From positions 1 through 58,654 of the forward strand of contig JAUYAR010000143.1 in the NCBI GenBank assembly GCA_030693415.1: a stretch of DNA of 58,654 nt. Reading direction: 5' to 3'. Both the position numbers and the translations under genes were made by a program. Numbering within the stretch: the first letter of the stretch is position 1; the number at the start of each line of letters is the position of its first letter. The notes beneath the pieces were generated by a model. The model made no database searches, had not been told where the DNA came from, and was given only the letters and a program-made list of their open reading frames with translations. Positions 49,718 through 58,654 of this stretch are shown one piece after another. Source of the DNA: Candidatus Cloacimonadaceae bacterium (GTDB lineage Bacteria; Cloacimonadota; Cloacimonadia; Cloacimonadales; Cloacimonadaceae).

Positions 49718-52327
49718 TTACTTGATCCGCACTACTTTGACGTTTATACTTTGCTTGCCTGCGCGCAGGTTGATGATATAGATTCCGCTACCGCATTGCA
49801 TACCTTTGTCATCAGTTCCGTCCCAGACGCATCCGTGATCTCTGGCTTGCTTCGTCTCCCGCACCAGAGACCTGACCAATTGTCCACGGACGTTATAGAT
49901 ATCCATCAACACCAGCCCAGCTTCATTGATGTCATAACTGATGGAGACGCGATCCTTGAACGGATTGGGATTGATGGACAGACGACCCGGAAACGGAATG
50001 GTCGTCTCCTGAATATCGGAATCGCCATAGCGGATAAAGAAACTGGTCTTGGGAAACTGACCGGATAGCTGGACCAATACCGGCTGCGGAGGAGCCATGG
50101 GATTATAGACAACGGAATCCCCAGCAACGTTTCGGGATCGGTTATTCCCGATGCTTTGGCACCAAAAGTAATCCGATGAGCTGTAATAACTCATATCCCA
50201 GGGACGGTTGACCATCATCACCAAATTACCGCCCAGATAGCTATAGGCTGTATCGAAATAGATCACCGCGATGTCGTTTCCCGGCATGAAACCAACGCTT
50301 CCGTCAAATACGAGTTCCAGTTCGGTTGAAGCGATCCATCGATGCCTCAAATCCCGCTCATTCGTCTCTCCCAGCCAGATCTTCAACGGTTTGTTCAGGA
50401 TTGTGGGTGTGAGAAAATTGTTGTAGAACTGAACGCCGGTTATCACTCCGATCTCTCCAATCTCGGTTGCCAGAAAGACCGTCTCAAACAGTGAATTCCT
50501 GCGATACAGATCAATCGGGATGCGGGCTTGTTCATTTCCTGCACCGATCGTGACCGCACTGGTGCCACTACTGAGAACGGTCGCTTTCATCTTGGCGCTG
50601 CGATCGTTGCTTGGGTCGATATCCCCTGTCAGCAGCACTTTGCCATAAAGCTCGGTGATGCCTTCGTTTGCGGGAATCCATGAAACGTTATGCACCGCGC
50701 TTTCACCATGTGAGATAGGGATACCGGGAACCGAGGCAAGCAAGATCTCATCATACCGCATCAGGCAGACCTGATAGTCTTCCTGCGCGGCATTGCCGTG
50801 ATTTGCCACCCTGATCTGATAAACGCTTTCTGCTCCCACCGCAGGGAAGGAATTGCCAATAATCCATGTAGCGGCAAGATCATCATCCGCGAGGGGTTCG
50901 ATCACGATCGAATCAAGCCGGATCGATATATAACCCCATTCCTGGGGATGCTTGAAGGCGATGTATCTGCCACCTCCCTGATAAGTATGAAACTGCACCG
51001 TATGTTCGTTCCAATCAGAATTGTCCAAGACAATGCTACGCACTTCCGTATAGGAAAGTGGATTTGCCGGATCAGTCATAACGCCCACGGACAGGTTGTG
51101 TGCCATTGGTTCCGCGAACGATTGAGCCCAAAAGGTAACCGACAAAGTGCTGATCGAGATGTTTTCTGTTAGTGGGGGAGAGATCAGGATCAGAAAGCCC
51201 TGAGGAGGACTGGTGTTCATCATGCGTGCCACGTTCGGTGGACTGGGCGCTGCGGCATCCGCAAAAGTTCTCACCCAATGGCTCCCAATGTTCGGATCGG
51301 CATAGGCGCTCCATCCCAAAGGTAATGCAGGAGGAGTGGCAGTATCAAAATTCTGGGAATAAGGCAGCGTGTAGATCACGGGATCCACTCCCGTTCCGCT
51401 TATCGGCAGCAGATGAATTCCCTGCGCAGTATTGGCATTCAGCGAGACTGTGGCTGCCAAATTTCCGGTCTCATCTGGCACGAAATGAACATAAAATGAC
51501 GCGGACTGGCCATTGGCAAGGTTCAAAGGCAATGCCGGAACTTGAAGTAGCGAAAAACAGGGGTCGCCCGATATGTAGATAGAGCTGATCACCAGAGGCT
51601 CAAGCCCCGTACTGCAGAGATTGATCACCCGGTTGTTCACCGAGTTTAACAGTGCTTCGCCAAAATTATGAGTTGAAGGATAGACGAAAAGCTCCGGTTG
51701 CGGTGGCTGGGAGGCAAAATGCAATGTCGTCTTGGGAAACATGCCGGATAACTGTGGTCCAGAGGGAGTCGGTGGATTTGCCGGGTCAAGCTCGTTTGTG
51801 TTATGGGCTGCCACCCGGCTGCGGTTATTACCAATGGTCTGTGTTTTGAAATAGCTGTAATTGTGATAGATTTGCAGAGCCCAGGGGTGCTGCACCAGCA
51901 TCACCATGTTTCCGCCCGTATATTCAAAGGGCTGGTTTAGTCCAAGAGTGATGATGTTTTCGCCAATGGGAAAGCTGAGCGTTCCGTCAAACACTTGGGT
52001 CAGTTGTGAGGACGGGATCCAACCCTGACTCATATTAGTCCAGTCCGTGATTCCAAGCCAGATGCGAACCGATCCCTCCGGAACGGCATTGATAAAACTG
52101 TTATAAAAGCTGATTGCCGTGATTATTCCCGAGACACCGATTTCGTCCGCATTATAGATCGTCTCAAAGAGACTGTTGCGGATATTCAGATACATGGGCA
52201 TGGCGCTCAACTGGTTACCGGCGCCGATGGTAATTTCCCATCTGTGGCGATCAGGGGTTTCGATCGCTGCCAAGGGGATCAGGATTAGGGCGAAAAGGAT
52301 GACAGTGGTGATCGTGCGCGTTATCAT
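49718..52327 (-). CDS. Secreted protein with duplicated module and sorting domain
   Basis: An 869-residue secreted protein of unknown function. The signal peptide ITTVILFALILIPLAAIE is followed by a module (about residues 33-205) that occurs again at about 595-780: compare ITIGAGNQLSAMPMYL/RNSLFETIY with VTIGAGNEQARIPIDL/RNSLFETVF, and QTIGNNRSR with QSIGNNRSR. Between them lie an ASPM-like Ig domain, a jelly-roll/MAM-like domain and a CARDB-like domain. The end is a sorting domain (INPNPFKDRVSISYDI) with a final VVRIK. It overlaps the preceding gene by ATGA. Confidence 0.88.
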   Translation of the reverse strand: MITRTITTVILFALILIPLAAIETPDRHRWEITIGAGNQLSAMPMYLNIRNSLFETIYNADEIGVSGIITAISFYNSFINAVPEGSVRIWLGITDWTNMSQGWIPSSQLTQVFDGTLSFPIGENIITLGLNQPFEYTGGNMVMLVQHPWALQIYHNYSYFKTQTIGNNRSRVAAHNTNELDPANPPTPSGPQLSGMFPKTTLHFASQPPQPELFVYPSTHNFGEALLNSVNNRVINLCSTGLEPLVISSIYISGDPCFSLLQVPALPLNLANGQSASFYVHFVPDETGNLAATVSLNANTAQGIHLLPISGTGVDPVIYTLPYSQNFDTATPPALPLGWSAYADPNIGSHWVRTFADAAAPSPPNVARMMNTSPPQGFLILISPPLTENISISTLSVTFWAQSFAEPMAHNLSVGVMTDPANPLSYTEVRSIVLDNSDWNEHTVQFHTYQGGGRYIAFKHPQEWGYISIRLDSIVIEPLADDDLAATWIIGNSFPAVGAESVYQIRVANHGNAAQEDYQVCLMRYDEILLASVPGIPISHGESAVHNVSWIPANEGITELYGKVLLTGDIDPSNDRSAKMKATVLSSGTSAVTIGAGNEQARIPIDLYRRNSLFETVFLATEIGEIGVITGVQFYNNFLTPTILNKPLKIWLGETNERDLRHRWIASTELELVFDGSVGFMPGNDIAVIYFDTAYSYLGGNLVMMVNRPWDMSYYSSSDYFWCQSIGNNRSRNVAGDSVVYNPMAPPQPVLVQLSGQFPKTSFFIRYGDSDIQETTIPFPGRLSINPNPFKDRVSISYDINEAGLVLMDIYNVRGQLVRSLVRETKQARDHGCVWDGTDDKGMQCGSGIYIINLRAGKQSINVKVVRIK

Positions 52328-53286
52328 GGTTGTTTCAACACCCTTATCACTTTGCTCAGCAAGCTGTTGTCGATTCGGATCAGATACACGCCCGGTGCTG
52401 CTATTCGGCCTTGATCATCTTTTCCGTTCCAATGTAAGCTTGTGGCGTTTGCCGCGGTGTTGAGGGTTTCCAGAGTCCGCACTTTTTGACCCCTGAGATT
52501 GAATATCTCCAGCTTTGCCTTGCCCAAACCTTTGCCTTGCACCGTGATGCTCAGATCACCCCGGAAGGGATTGGGAGCGGCAGTGATGATTAGAGCACCA
52601 GTGGCGAGATGATCTTCCGCGGAGCTTTCATCCGCGGCACATTCAAGAAAAAGGTAGGGATTGTTTCCCGTCGTTCCGCCAGGCGCGATCACCAAATAAT
52701 CATCACCGGAGCCCCAATCCGAGAGATATTGCAGCTTGAAAGTGTATTGCGAATAGGGACGATTTTCCTGTATATCGTCGAGCACAAATTGCGTGACCTC
52801 AGCCCAATTCCATCCCGGCAGATAGGAATTGAACAGATTCAGCGGTGGATGCAGATCGGGTGTGTTTAGATCCCCCGGATCGAGCATCACGCCATAGTTC
52901 ACATGCGTGAGCAGGCAGTTCGGAGAGATCGTGCCCCAGGACATCTCAAATGATGGATATGCCTGCACTTGGCTGTTTCCATAAGCCGCCGCTACAAAAA
53001 AATGCAGGCTGGCACTGCGCAAATGATAACCCGCCGGCACCTGCGTCGTGGGAAAGGAAATGTATGCTTTCGTGGCAAAATTATACATAACAGACCAATC
53101 CCACGCATCGCCTACCATAAGATAACCGTTCAAGCTCACGCTGGTAACCGTGTTGCTCGAATCAAATTTCAGATATCCGTCGTTGACGTCCGTGCATGCC
53201 ACCGAAACCGTGATAACCGGCTGAGCGCGTAGCATCCCGATGCCGCATAAGGCAAATAAGAGCGGCAGCAATATCATTATCTTCAT
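52324..53286 (-). CDS. Small secreted protein with sorting domain
   Basis: A 320-residue protein. ATG 53286 (MKIMILLPLLFALCGIG) is preferred over TTG 53304 because AAAGGATC is at proper distance and it leads straight into a signal peptide. The N-terminal two-thirds resemble a DNRLRE/carbohydrate-binding-like beta sandwich (SASLHFFV, NWAEVTQFVLDDI), and the C-terminal 75 residues are a sorting domain (APNPFRGDLSITVQG, KAKLEIFNLRGQKVRTL). The next gene begins at its stop codon. Confidence 0.85.
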   Translation of the reverse strand: MKIMILLPLLFALCGIGMLRAQPVITVSVACTDVNDGYLKFDSSNTVTSVSLNGYLMVGDAWDWSVMYNFATKAYISFPTTQVPAGYHLRSASLHFFVAAAYGNSQVQAYPSFEMSWGTISPNCLLTHVNYGVMLDPGDLNTPDLHPPLNLFNSYLPGWNWAEVTQFVLDDIQENRPYSQYTFKLQYLSDWGSGDDYLVIAPGGTTGNNPYLFLECAADESSAEDHLATGALIITAAPNPFRGDLSITVQGKGLGKAKLEIFNLRGQKVRTLETLNTAANATSLHWNGKDDQGRIAAPGVYLIRIDNSLLSKVIRVLKQP

Positions 53287-53515
53287 AACCGATCCTTTGT
53301 CCAAGAGACTTCAGTCATTGTAGTATTGCCTTCAGCAAATCGCTTCGTATCAATGATTTTAGCCGGTCGTTCCACCGACGTTAATCGATCATTTTCACGT
53401 AGTCCCAAGATTCGCATCATAAAGAGCACTTTCTTTCCTCTTGTTTATTTGTCAAGCTTTGATTTCAGCGTTGATACCTTCCCCCGAATGAGAGGTATCT
53501 TACACACTACTGAGA

Positions 53516-55902
53516 CTATTTTAGTAAGAGCATCCTCTTGCTAAGTGTTTTATTATCAGTTACTAAACGGTAGAAAGATACTCCGCTAACTACACTGCGT
53601 CCGGATTGGTCGGTACCGTTCCAAAGCACACTATGGCTTCCGGAGTATTTTTGCTCATTGACAAGGGTGCGAACCTTTTGCCCTTTCATGTTATAAATCT
53701 CCAAACGGACATTCCCAGTTTCAGGGATTTGATACGCAATCGTGGTGGAAGGATTGAAAGGATTGGGATAGTTGTATAAACTCAAGCCCGACAGAGATGG
53801 CGGAACCACCGGATCGTCATTTGACACCCAAGGTTCGGAGCCGTATTCATAACAGCCCATATCTATCCTGCCATTCCAGACCCTCCAGTTGCCAGCAAGA
53901 TCATAGGGCAATAACTCCAGTCCGGTAATATCCGGTGTGCCGCTATCTATACAAGGCGAGCCTTGGGCTAAGCGCAGATAATCAGGTCCCCGGCAGTGGT
54001 ACCGGCAAACATGGGGTCTGCTGAGCTATTGTTCGAGCCATAGATCAGGGTGTTGCGATGGTCGGGATTGTGGATACCGGTGAATCCGCCCAGGATGTTG
54101 TTATAATCGAAATCCAGCCTTCCGATAAAATTGGCTTGAGGAATTGCATTAAGCATGTAAATCTCCCTTGCGCCATCGGGATTATAGAAGATATTGTTTC
54201 GCATATCTATTTTCCCGATTACTGCGACGGCGCCAGCTTGACCGTAGTTATTGTAGAAAGTGCTATTGGAAACCTTATACACGCCATAGCGGTTGGTCAC
54301 AAAATATATGGGGGCGGTATTGTTTGTCCTGATGTTTTCAAAGAGACAATTATTTATGTTGACATTTATTGTATGCTGGAGGGGGTCTCCTATCGAGATG
54401 CCAAAGGTATGCTGATTGTCCACAACTGAAATGTTGCGGAACACGCAGTTTTCTACACTAAGGGAGTCAGTCACCCAAAAATTCATGACCGAGGTTCCTG
54501 ATAAGTCCGGATCATCTGAGACATGGGTGGAGTGGATGTTTTCGAAAACAGAGTTACGAATGGTACCGGAACGAATATCCCAGATTGTAAACGCTGATTC
54601 TTGTGCCGTGATATTCCTTAGCACGATTGAATCAAATACAGATGACGTGATTCTATTGACAAATATTGCGCCATCCCTATAAACGCTCATATTCTCTATT
54701 AAAATATCAGAAAAGGTTACAGATGTCGTCAAATCGCCAAAGTAAATTGCGCTACGAAAATTATTGTTGCCCTCAGTTACCCTAAAGCCATCAATGGACA
54801 GATTTCTTCTTTTATAGCCAGCAAAAAAAATAGAGACATTCAATCCATTAAAAACATCAGAATACAAGGTCACCTGATCCGAGCCCGAGCCGATCAATTT
54901 GACGTGCGATTTGAGCGGAATGGGGAAGATTTGTTCGCCCGCTCCTTCGTTGTAGGTGCCGGGCAAAACGTAAACCGTCTTTCGATAAAGGCTGTCGGCG
55001 GCGACTCTGTGCATAGCTTTGGTGATGGTCTTCATAGCCTGAGCCGGGCTCAATCCGCTATTGCCATCGTTCCCATCCGGGCGGACATAGAGGTCATGAT
55101 TGATTTCCACTCGATGTCCCCTTAAGATGTTTACCGTATCGGTGTATTGATGCATTACGCTCAGATTGCTATGCCGGTCCACATAAAATGTATTCGCAGA
55201 GCCCAGCGTGAACAGATCCAGATTTATTTGCAGATTAGCTCTTAAATCGATCACGGATATATCGACCGGGTTAGTTCCGTAATTCTCATAAACAGAACAC
55301 CTATTGACCGGGTCAAACACAATCGTGGGATAGTGAGCAAGGGATCCCCAAATTAAAATGCCACCTCCCGAACTGATAGCGTAGTTGTTGTAAATTTTCA
55401 AGCCGCTAAAATACAACGAACTATCTGTGGCAAAAATTCCTGCTCCAAGAACGGCGCGATTATTGGTAATCTCGCAGTTAATCACGCTGACATTGCAATC
55501 AAGATAGATCAGTATCCCGCCGCCCATACGAAGCTGCATGGCAAACAGGGGATATCCGGTACCGTTGGTAAGCTTAAAGCCCCTGAGAACAGCATTCTGC
55601 TCGGCATTACGGAAGGCGACGCAGGAGCCGTTTCCGCTGCCATCGATGATGGTCGTGCCGATATAGTTTGTGTTGCCGGTCGTTGCTTCTAGGCTGCAAA
55701 CCGTGATCTGCTTGCCGATGAAATCGATATTTTCATAATATCTGCCCGGATGCACCAAAACCATATCGCCATGATTTGCCGTCTCGATGGCGGTTTGGAT
55801 ACTCGTGAACTGCCCGCTGCCATCCAAGGCAACGGTCAAGGTAGCTGCGCTGAGGTGTGAGCAAAGCAGCAGGACTGCGATTATTACTATTCTATAAGAC
55901 AT
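53516..55902 (-). pseudogene. Secreted beta-helix protein with sorting domain, split by a frameshift
   Basis: The first frame starts at ATG 55902 behind AGGAG with a signal peptide (MSYRIVIIAVLLLCSHLSA), then a right-handed beta-helix (GSGQFTSIQTAI and many N-x-I/F turns), and stops at 53968 after SADPMFAGTTAGDLIICA. A second frame takes over with YLRLAQGSPCIDSG, then NGRIDMGCYEYGS and a complete sorting domain (YPNPFNPSTTIAYQI...RMLLLK) to 53516. The switch lies near 53975-53985; one missing base restores a product of about 795 residues. As written, the secreted part lacks its sorting signal. It could be an error in the sequence, decay or recoding. Confidence 0.87.
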
Positions 55903-55916
55903 CAGTTCTCCTAAAA

Positions 55917-55981
55917 GTAGGGGCGTGTTGCGCACGCCCCCAAAGGCATTTGTTGATGATTGGGCGCGCGCAACACGCCCC
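55917..55981. repeat. Inverted repeat between two secreted-protein genes
   Basis: GGGGCGTGTTGCGC (about 55920-55933) is answered by GCGCAACACGCCCC (about 55968-55981), a perfect 14-bp inverted repeat; the left half alone also folds as GGGGCGTG-TTGCG-CACGCCCC. On the minus strand it is followed by TACTTTT, so it may act as terminator for the gene ending at 55988. The GTAGGGGCG...CGCCCC form recalls dispersed repeats of other bacteria. Confidence 0.8.
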
Positions 55982-55987
55982 GAACAA

Positions 55988-58654
55988 CTATTTCAAGAGC
56001 AGCATCTTCTTGGAAATGCTCTTGTCTTTGGTAATCAAGCGGTAGTGATACAATCCGCTGGCAACTGATCTGCCATACCGATCGGTTCCGTCCCAGCTCA
56101 CCCGATGCGGACCGCTCACCTTAATGCCATCTATTAGGGTCTTTACCTTTTGCCCCTTGATGTTGTAGATTTCCAAGCTAACCGCACCTTCCTCCGCCAG
56201 CTCAAACTTGATCGTCGTGGAGGGGTTGAAGGGATTGGGATAATTCTGCTGCAATGCCGTAATCGGGATCACAGGATTAATATCGGTAGTTGTGTTTATC
56301 TTGAGCGTGTAATATCTCAAGCCATTATCGTTAAAATAATTCAGCGATTCGGGCTTGATCTTGCACAGCATCCGGTTTTCAGGCATCGCCTTGGAGGCGT
56401 AGTAAAGGATAAGCTCGGAATTATCCGGGTCTATCACCTCTCCGGCATCAAGATAGGCACAGAGATCGGTGAAGGCACCTTCAACCTTTACCGCTCCCTT
56501 GCAGATGCCATCTTTGTAGAACCCAATCTCGTCTGGGAGCAAGGCACCCTCTGCGTCATCAAGCTCGATAAACAAAGGAATGTAGTCTTCCTTTTCCAAA
56601 TAGCTGAAATGAACCGGCAAGTCTCTTGTATTGGGATCAACCGGTTTATTGTTGTTCCAGGTAAAGCTGCAGTTCTGGCTAACGGTCAGGATTACCATGT
56701 CTCCATAATTGAAGGTACTACCGACTTGGGCACCACCTCCAAACCAGGTGCCACCGGGCAAGCGGTGCATGCTCCAATACTGGGTCTTGATCGAAGTAAC
56801 AAAGTTCAGGATCGGAGCCAAGGCATCAAAGGGACGAGCACTGCGCCGGTCGAAATAACCGATCCAGTTTTCGTTTGCAACGGTTGTGCTGCCGCTTTGG
56901 TAAGCATATAGATTGATAACCGTATTGGGCGCTTGCAGAAAGCCGGATGTTTTGATTGAAATCGGGGTTAGATGAGTATCCAGAACCTTTACCTTATAGC
57001 CTTGGATGCTGTTCGCTATCGCTTGATCATTAACAATATTTCCTTGAAGATTATACCGCATCGTAATTTCCGCATAATTTTCCCATTTCCACGTTACCCA
57101 GTCAAGTCTCGCCTGATGAATAATCGGCGCAAAGAAGCTTGAATTTGTAGTATATCCCGCCGTCAGCGTATTCAGTGCCGGAAAACTCATCCATTTTATT
57201 CCGCTACTGACATTACCGACAGGCATGGCATATTCTTCATACCGATGATCAACTGCTCTGATTGCTCCGATATCGAAAGGAGTGCCATCCGGATCCCGAT
57301 CCTCAGGATCCTCATTCCACAAGACTCCGTTACCATTAGTATCCGGGTTGCCTTTATCAACGCATGGCGACATGACTGTTGCGCTCCAGATCGGCTGATA
57401 ATTCGCGTCCAGGCTGGGATTGCCGATGATGTTTGAAATAGGCGATATTTGAAATCCAAGAGCTGTTGTATTATGGAACACGTTGTAAGTTACAATGGGG
57501 TTGGCAAAATTTACCGACCGGACGCTTCCTCCAACAGTTTGAGAGCTAAACACGTTATTCGATACCTTGATGCTTTGTTGACCGTTTTGCCACATCGACA
57601 ACGCTATTGATGCAGTATTGTTGACAATGGTGTTGTTCGCGAAATCTATGGGGGATATAGCCTGTTGGATCGTTCCAATTGCCACTAAAAACACACTGGC
57701 AGCCCCATTATTGATCATGAGATTTGTGTCGATTTTAGTATATTTCGCATCGAAAACCCACAAGGCTCCCGGAGTTTCTGCTGCCCCGATCGGAATATTG
57801 TGGGCAAGCTTGTTACCGGTAAATCTGATTATTCCCTTGCCGGATAGCCCGACCGCTCCACAAACGCGACCAGTGTTATTAGTGATGGTGTTTCCCTGGA
57901 TCAGAAGTTCACGGGAATAGTTGTTATTAGCGTAAATGGCTCCGTAAGCATTCGAACCGTTGGTCATGGAATTGTTTGATATTGTGGTGTTTACGATTGA
58001 GCCGGTGCCTTCGAAATATACCCCTGCTCCTTGATAATCACTGTTTTCAGAGCTGCCGCACTGATAGATTTGGCAATTCCGGATGTTCAAAATCATCCGT
58101 GTGATAGTCCTATCCAGCTCGTAATCTCTAAAGCGGATACCTTGTTTGGCGTTAGTCAATCTCAGGTTGATGATATTGAATACGGAATTAGGATCCTCGG
58201 TGAACATCCACTCTACACCAAGATTAATGCAGTAGGGACTTCCACCGCCATTAATAATTGGATAATTGGGGCCTCCTGTACCTTCTAAAGTAAAACTTGG
58301 GATGGGAAAAGAGTAAATACTCATGAGATGGGATAAATCGATGCTCTCATAATATGTACCGGGCATGACTTGGATTCTGATGGGCTCTCCATTAAATGCC
58401 GTATTGTTTACCGCTTGCTGGATGCGCTGGAGAGCTTGTCCCACTGTCTTGAAATATGGATATGTCACAATATTGGACACTAATACGTTTGGGAAAGAGT
58501 ATCTGGTCAAGGCAAGCAGAGGTAAATTAACTAATGTTGTATTGGCAGTTACAGTAAACGCATTAGATTGCTTGGGGTAATAGAAGTTAACTGTCCCGGG
58601 TTGGAACAGCTCGCATTCCACATAGTACTGCCCAGGTGGTAAAGCGGTTGCCAC
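55988..58654 (-). CDS. Large secreted beta-helix protein with sorting domain (5' end outside window)
   Basis: At least 888 residues; the frame is still open at the window edge, so the true start and signal peptide are missing. An Ig-like/carboxypeptidase-regulatory end (PPGQYYVECELFQPG) is followed by beta-helix repeats (about 60-470, with IQVMPGTYYESIDLSHL and NNTIVNNTAS) and the closing CVDKGNPDTNGNG/DIGAIRAVD motif. A middle region of unknown fold (LNTLTAGYTTNSSFF, FTWNNNKPVDPNTRD) precedes the sorting domain YPNPFNPSTTIKFEL near residue 805, ending KKMLLLK. It is first in the leftward run of secreted proteins. Confidence 0.88.
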   Translation of the reverse strand: MATALPPGQYYVECELFQPGTVNFYYPKQSNAFTVTANTTLVNLPLLALTRYSFPNVLVSNIVTYPYFKTVGQALQRIQQAVNNTAFNGEPIRIQVMPGTYYESIDLSHLMSIYSFPIPSFTLEGTGGPNYPIINGGGSPYCINLGVEWMFTEDPNSVFNIINLRLTNAKQGIRFRDYELDRTITRMILNIRNCQIYQCGSSENSDYQGAGVYFEGTGSIVNTTISNNSMTNGSNAYGAIYANNNYSRELLIQGNTITNNTGRVCGAVGLSGKGIIRFTGNKLAHNIPIGAAETPGALWVFDAKYTKIDTNLMINNGAASVFLVAIGTIQQAISPIDFANNTIVNNTASIALSMWQNGQQSIKVSNNVFSSQTVGGSVRSVNFANPIVTYNVFHNTTALGFQISPISNIIGNPSLDANYQPIWSATVMSPCVDKGNPDTNGNGVLWNEDPEDRDPDGTPFDIGAIRAVDHRYEEYAMPVGNVSSGIKWMSFPALNTLTAGYTTNSSFFAPIIHQARLDWVTWKWENYAEITMRYNLQGNIVNDQAIANSIQGYKVKVLDTHLTPISIKTSGFLQAPNTVINLYAYQSGSTTVANENWIGYFDRRSARPFDALAPILNFVTSIKTQYWSMHRLPGGTWFGGGAQVGSTFNYGDMVILTVSQNCSFTWNNNKPVDPNTRDLPVHFSYLEKEDYIPLFIELDDAEGALLPDEIGFYKDGICKGAVKVEGAFTDLCAYLDAGEVIDPDNSELILYYASKAMPENRMLCKIKPESLNYFNDNGLRYYTLKINTTTDINPVIPITALQQNYPNPFNPSTTIKFELAEEGAVSLEIYNIKGQKVKTLIDGIKVSGPHRVSWDGTDRYGRSVASGLYHYRLITKDKSISKKMLLLK

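Overview
The window looks like a chromosomal segment of a Gram-negative anaerobe, most likely a member of Cloacimonadota (WWE1) or a close relative. This is inferred from the gene content and not from a marker gene. At least eight proteins carry the C-terminal sorting/FlgD-like domain of the YPNPFNPST-type with an RLLxK-like end, as type IX secretion cargo does. A BamA-type outer-membrane protein and a fermentative amino-acid/purine metabolism are also present. I see no rRNA, tRNA, CRISPR array or prophage.

Layout. 1-577: end of an unidentified gene and a repeat field. 578-4482 (-): a heterodimeric ABC exporter. 5082-10403 (+): a giant secreted beta-helix protein closed by a strong terminator. 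10464-11330: a 72-bp tandem array plus dispersed hairpin repeats. 11399-14326 (+): gcvH, gmk, an omega-like subunit, a family-4 uracil-DNA glycosylase and a secreted phosphoesterase. 14327-14738: a convergent junction with a very large hairpin. 14739-23529 (-): bamA, radical SAM enzyme, ispD, long glmS, ispF, mobB, thiF and thiS, closely packed except for about 70 bp before thiS. 23692-26586 (+): a secreted M1 aminopeptidase. 26940-34627 (-): a secreted protein split by a frameshift, a lamin-tail protein and glycogen phosphorylase.

35050-49716 (+) is the most distinctive part: a purine/ureide catabolism island of the kind linked to molybdenum (often selenium-dependent) hydroxylases. It holds ssnA, ygeY, a threonine-synthase-like PLP enzyme, a dihydroorotase/hydantoinase, the molybdenum and 2Fe-2S subunits of a xanthine dehydrogenase, ygeW, a second PLP enzyme, a MocA-like nucleotidyltransferase, a nitroreductase and a DUF3795 protein. 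Two outer-membrane-type proteins sit inside it. Two small cassettes, each a single gene flanked by inverted repeats (GIY-YIG and GxxExxY), have landed in it, and the first has replaced the end of the hydantoinase gene. mobB, thiS and thiF on the other strand may help make the cofactor used by this island.

49718-58654 (-) is a run of four more secreted sorting-domain proteins, one of them frameshifted and the last cut by the window end.

Several families of palindromic repeats lie between the genes. Two of them show paired base changes that keep the stem intact.
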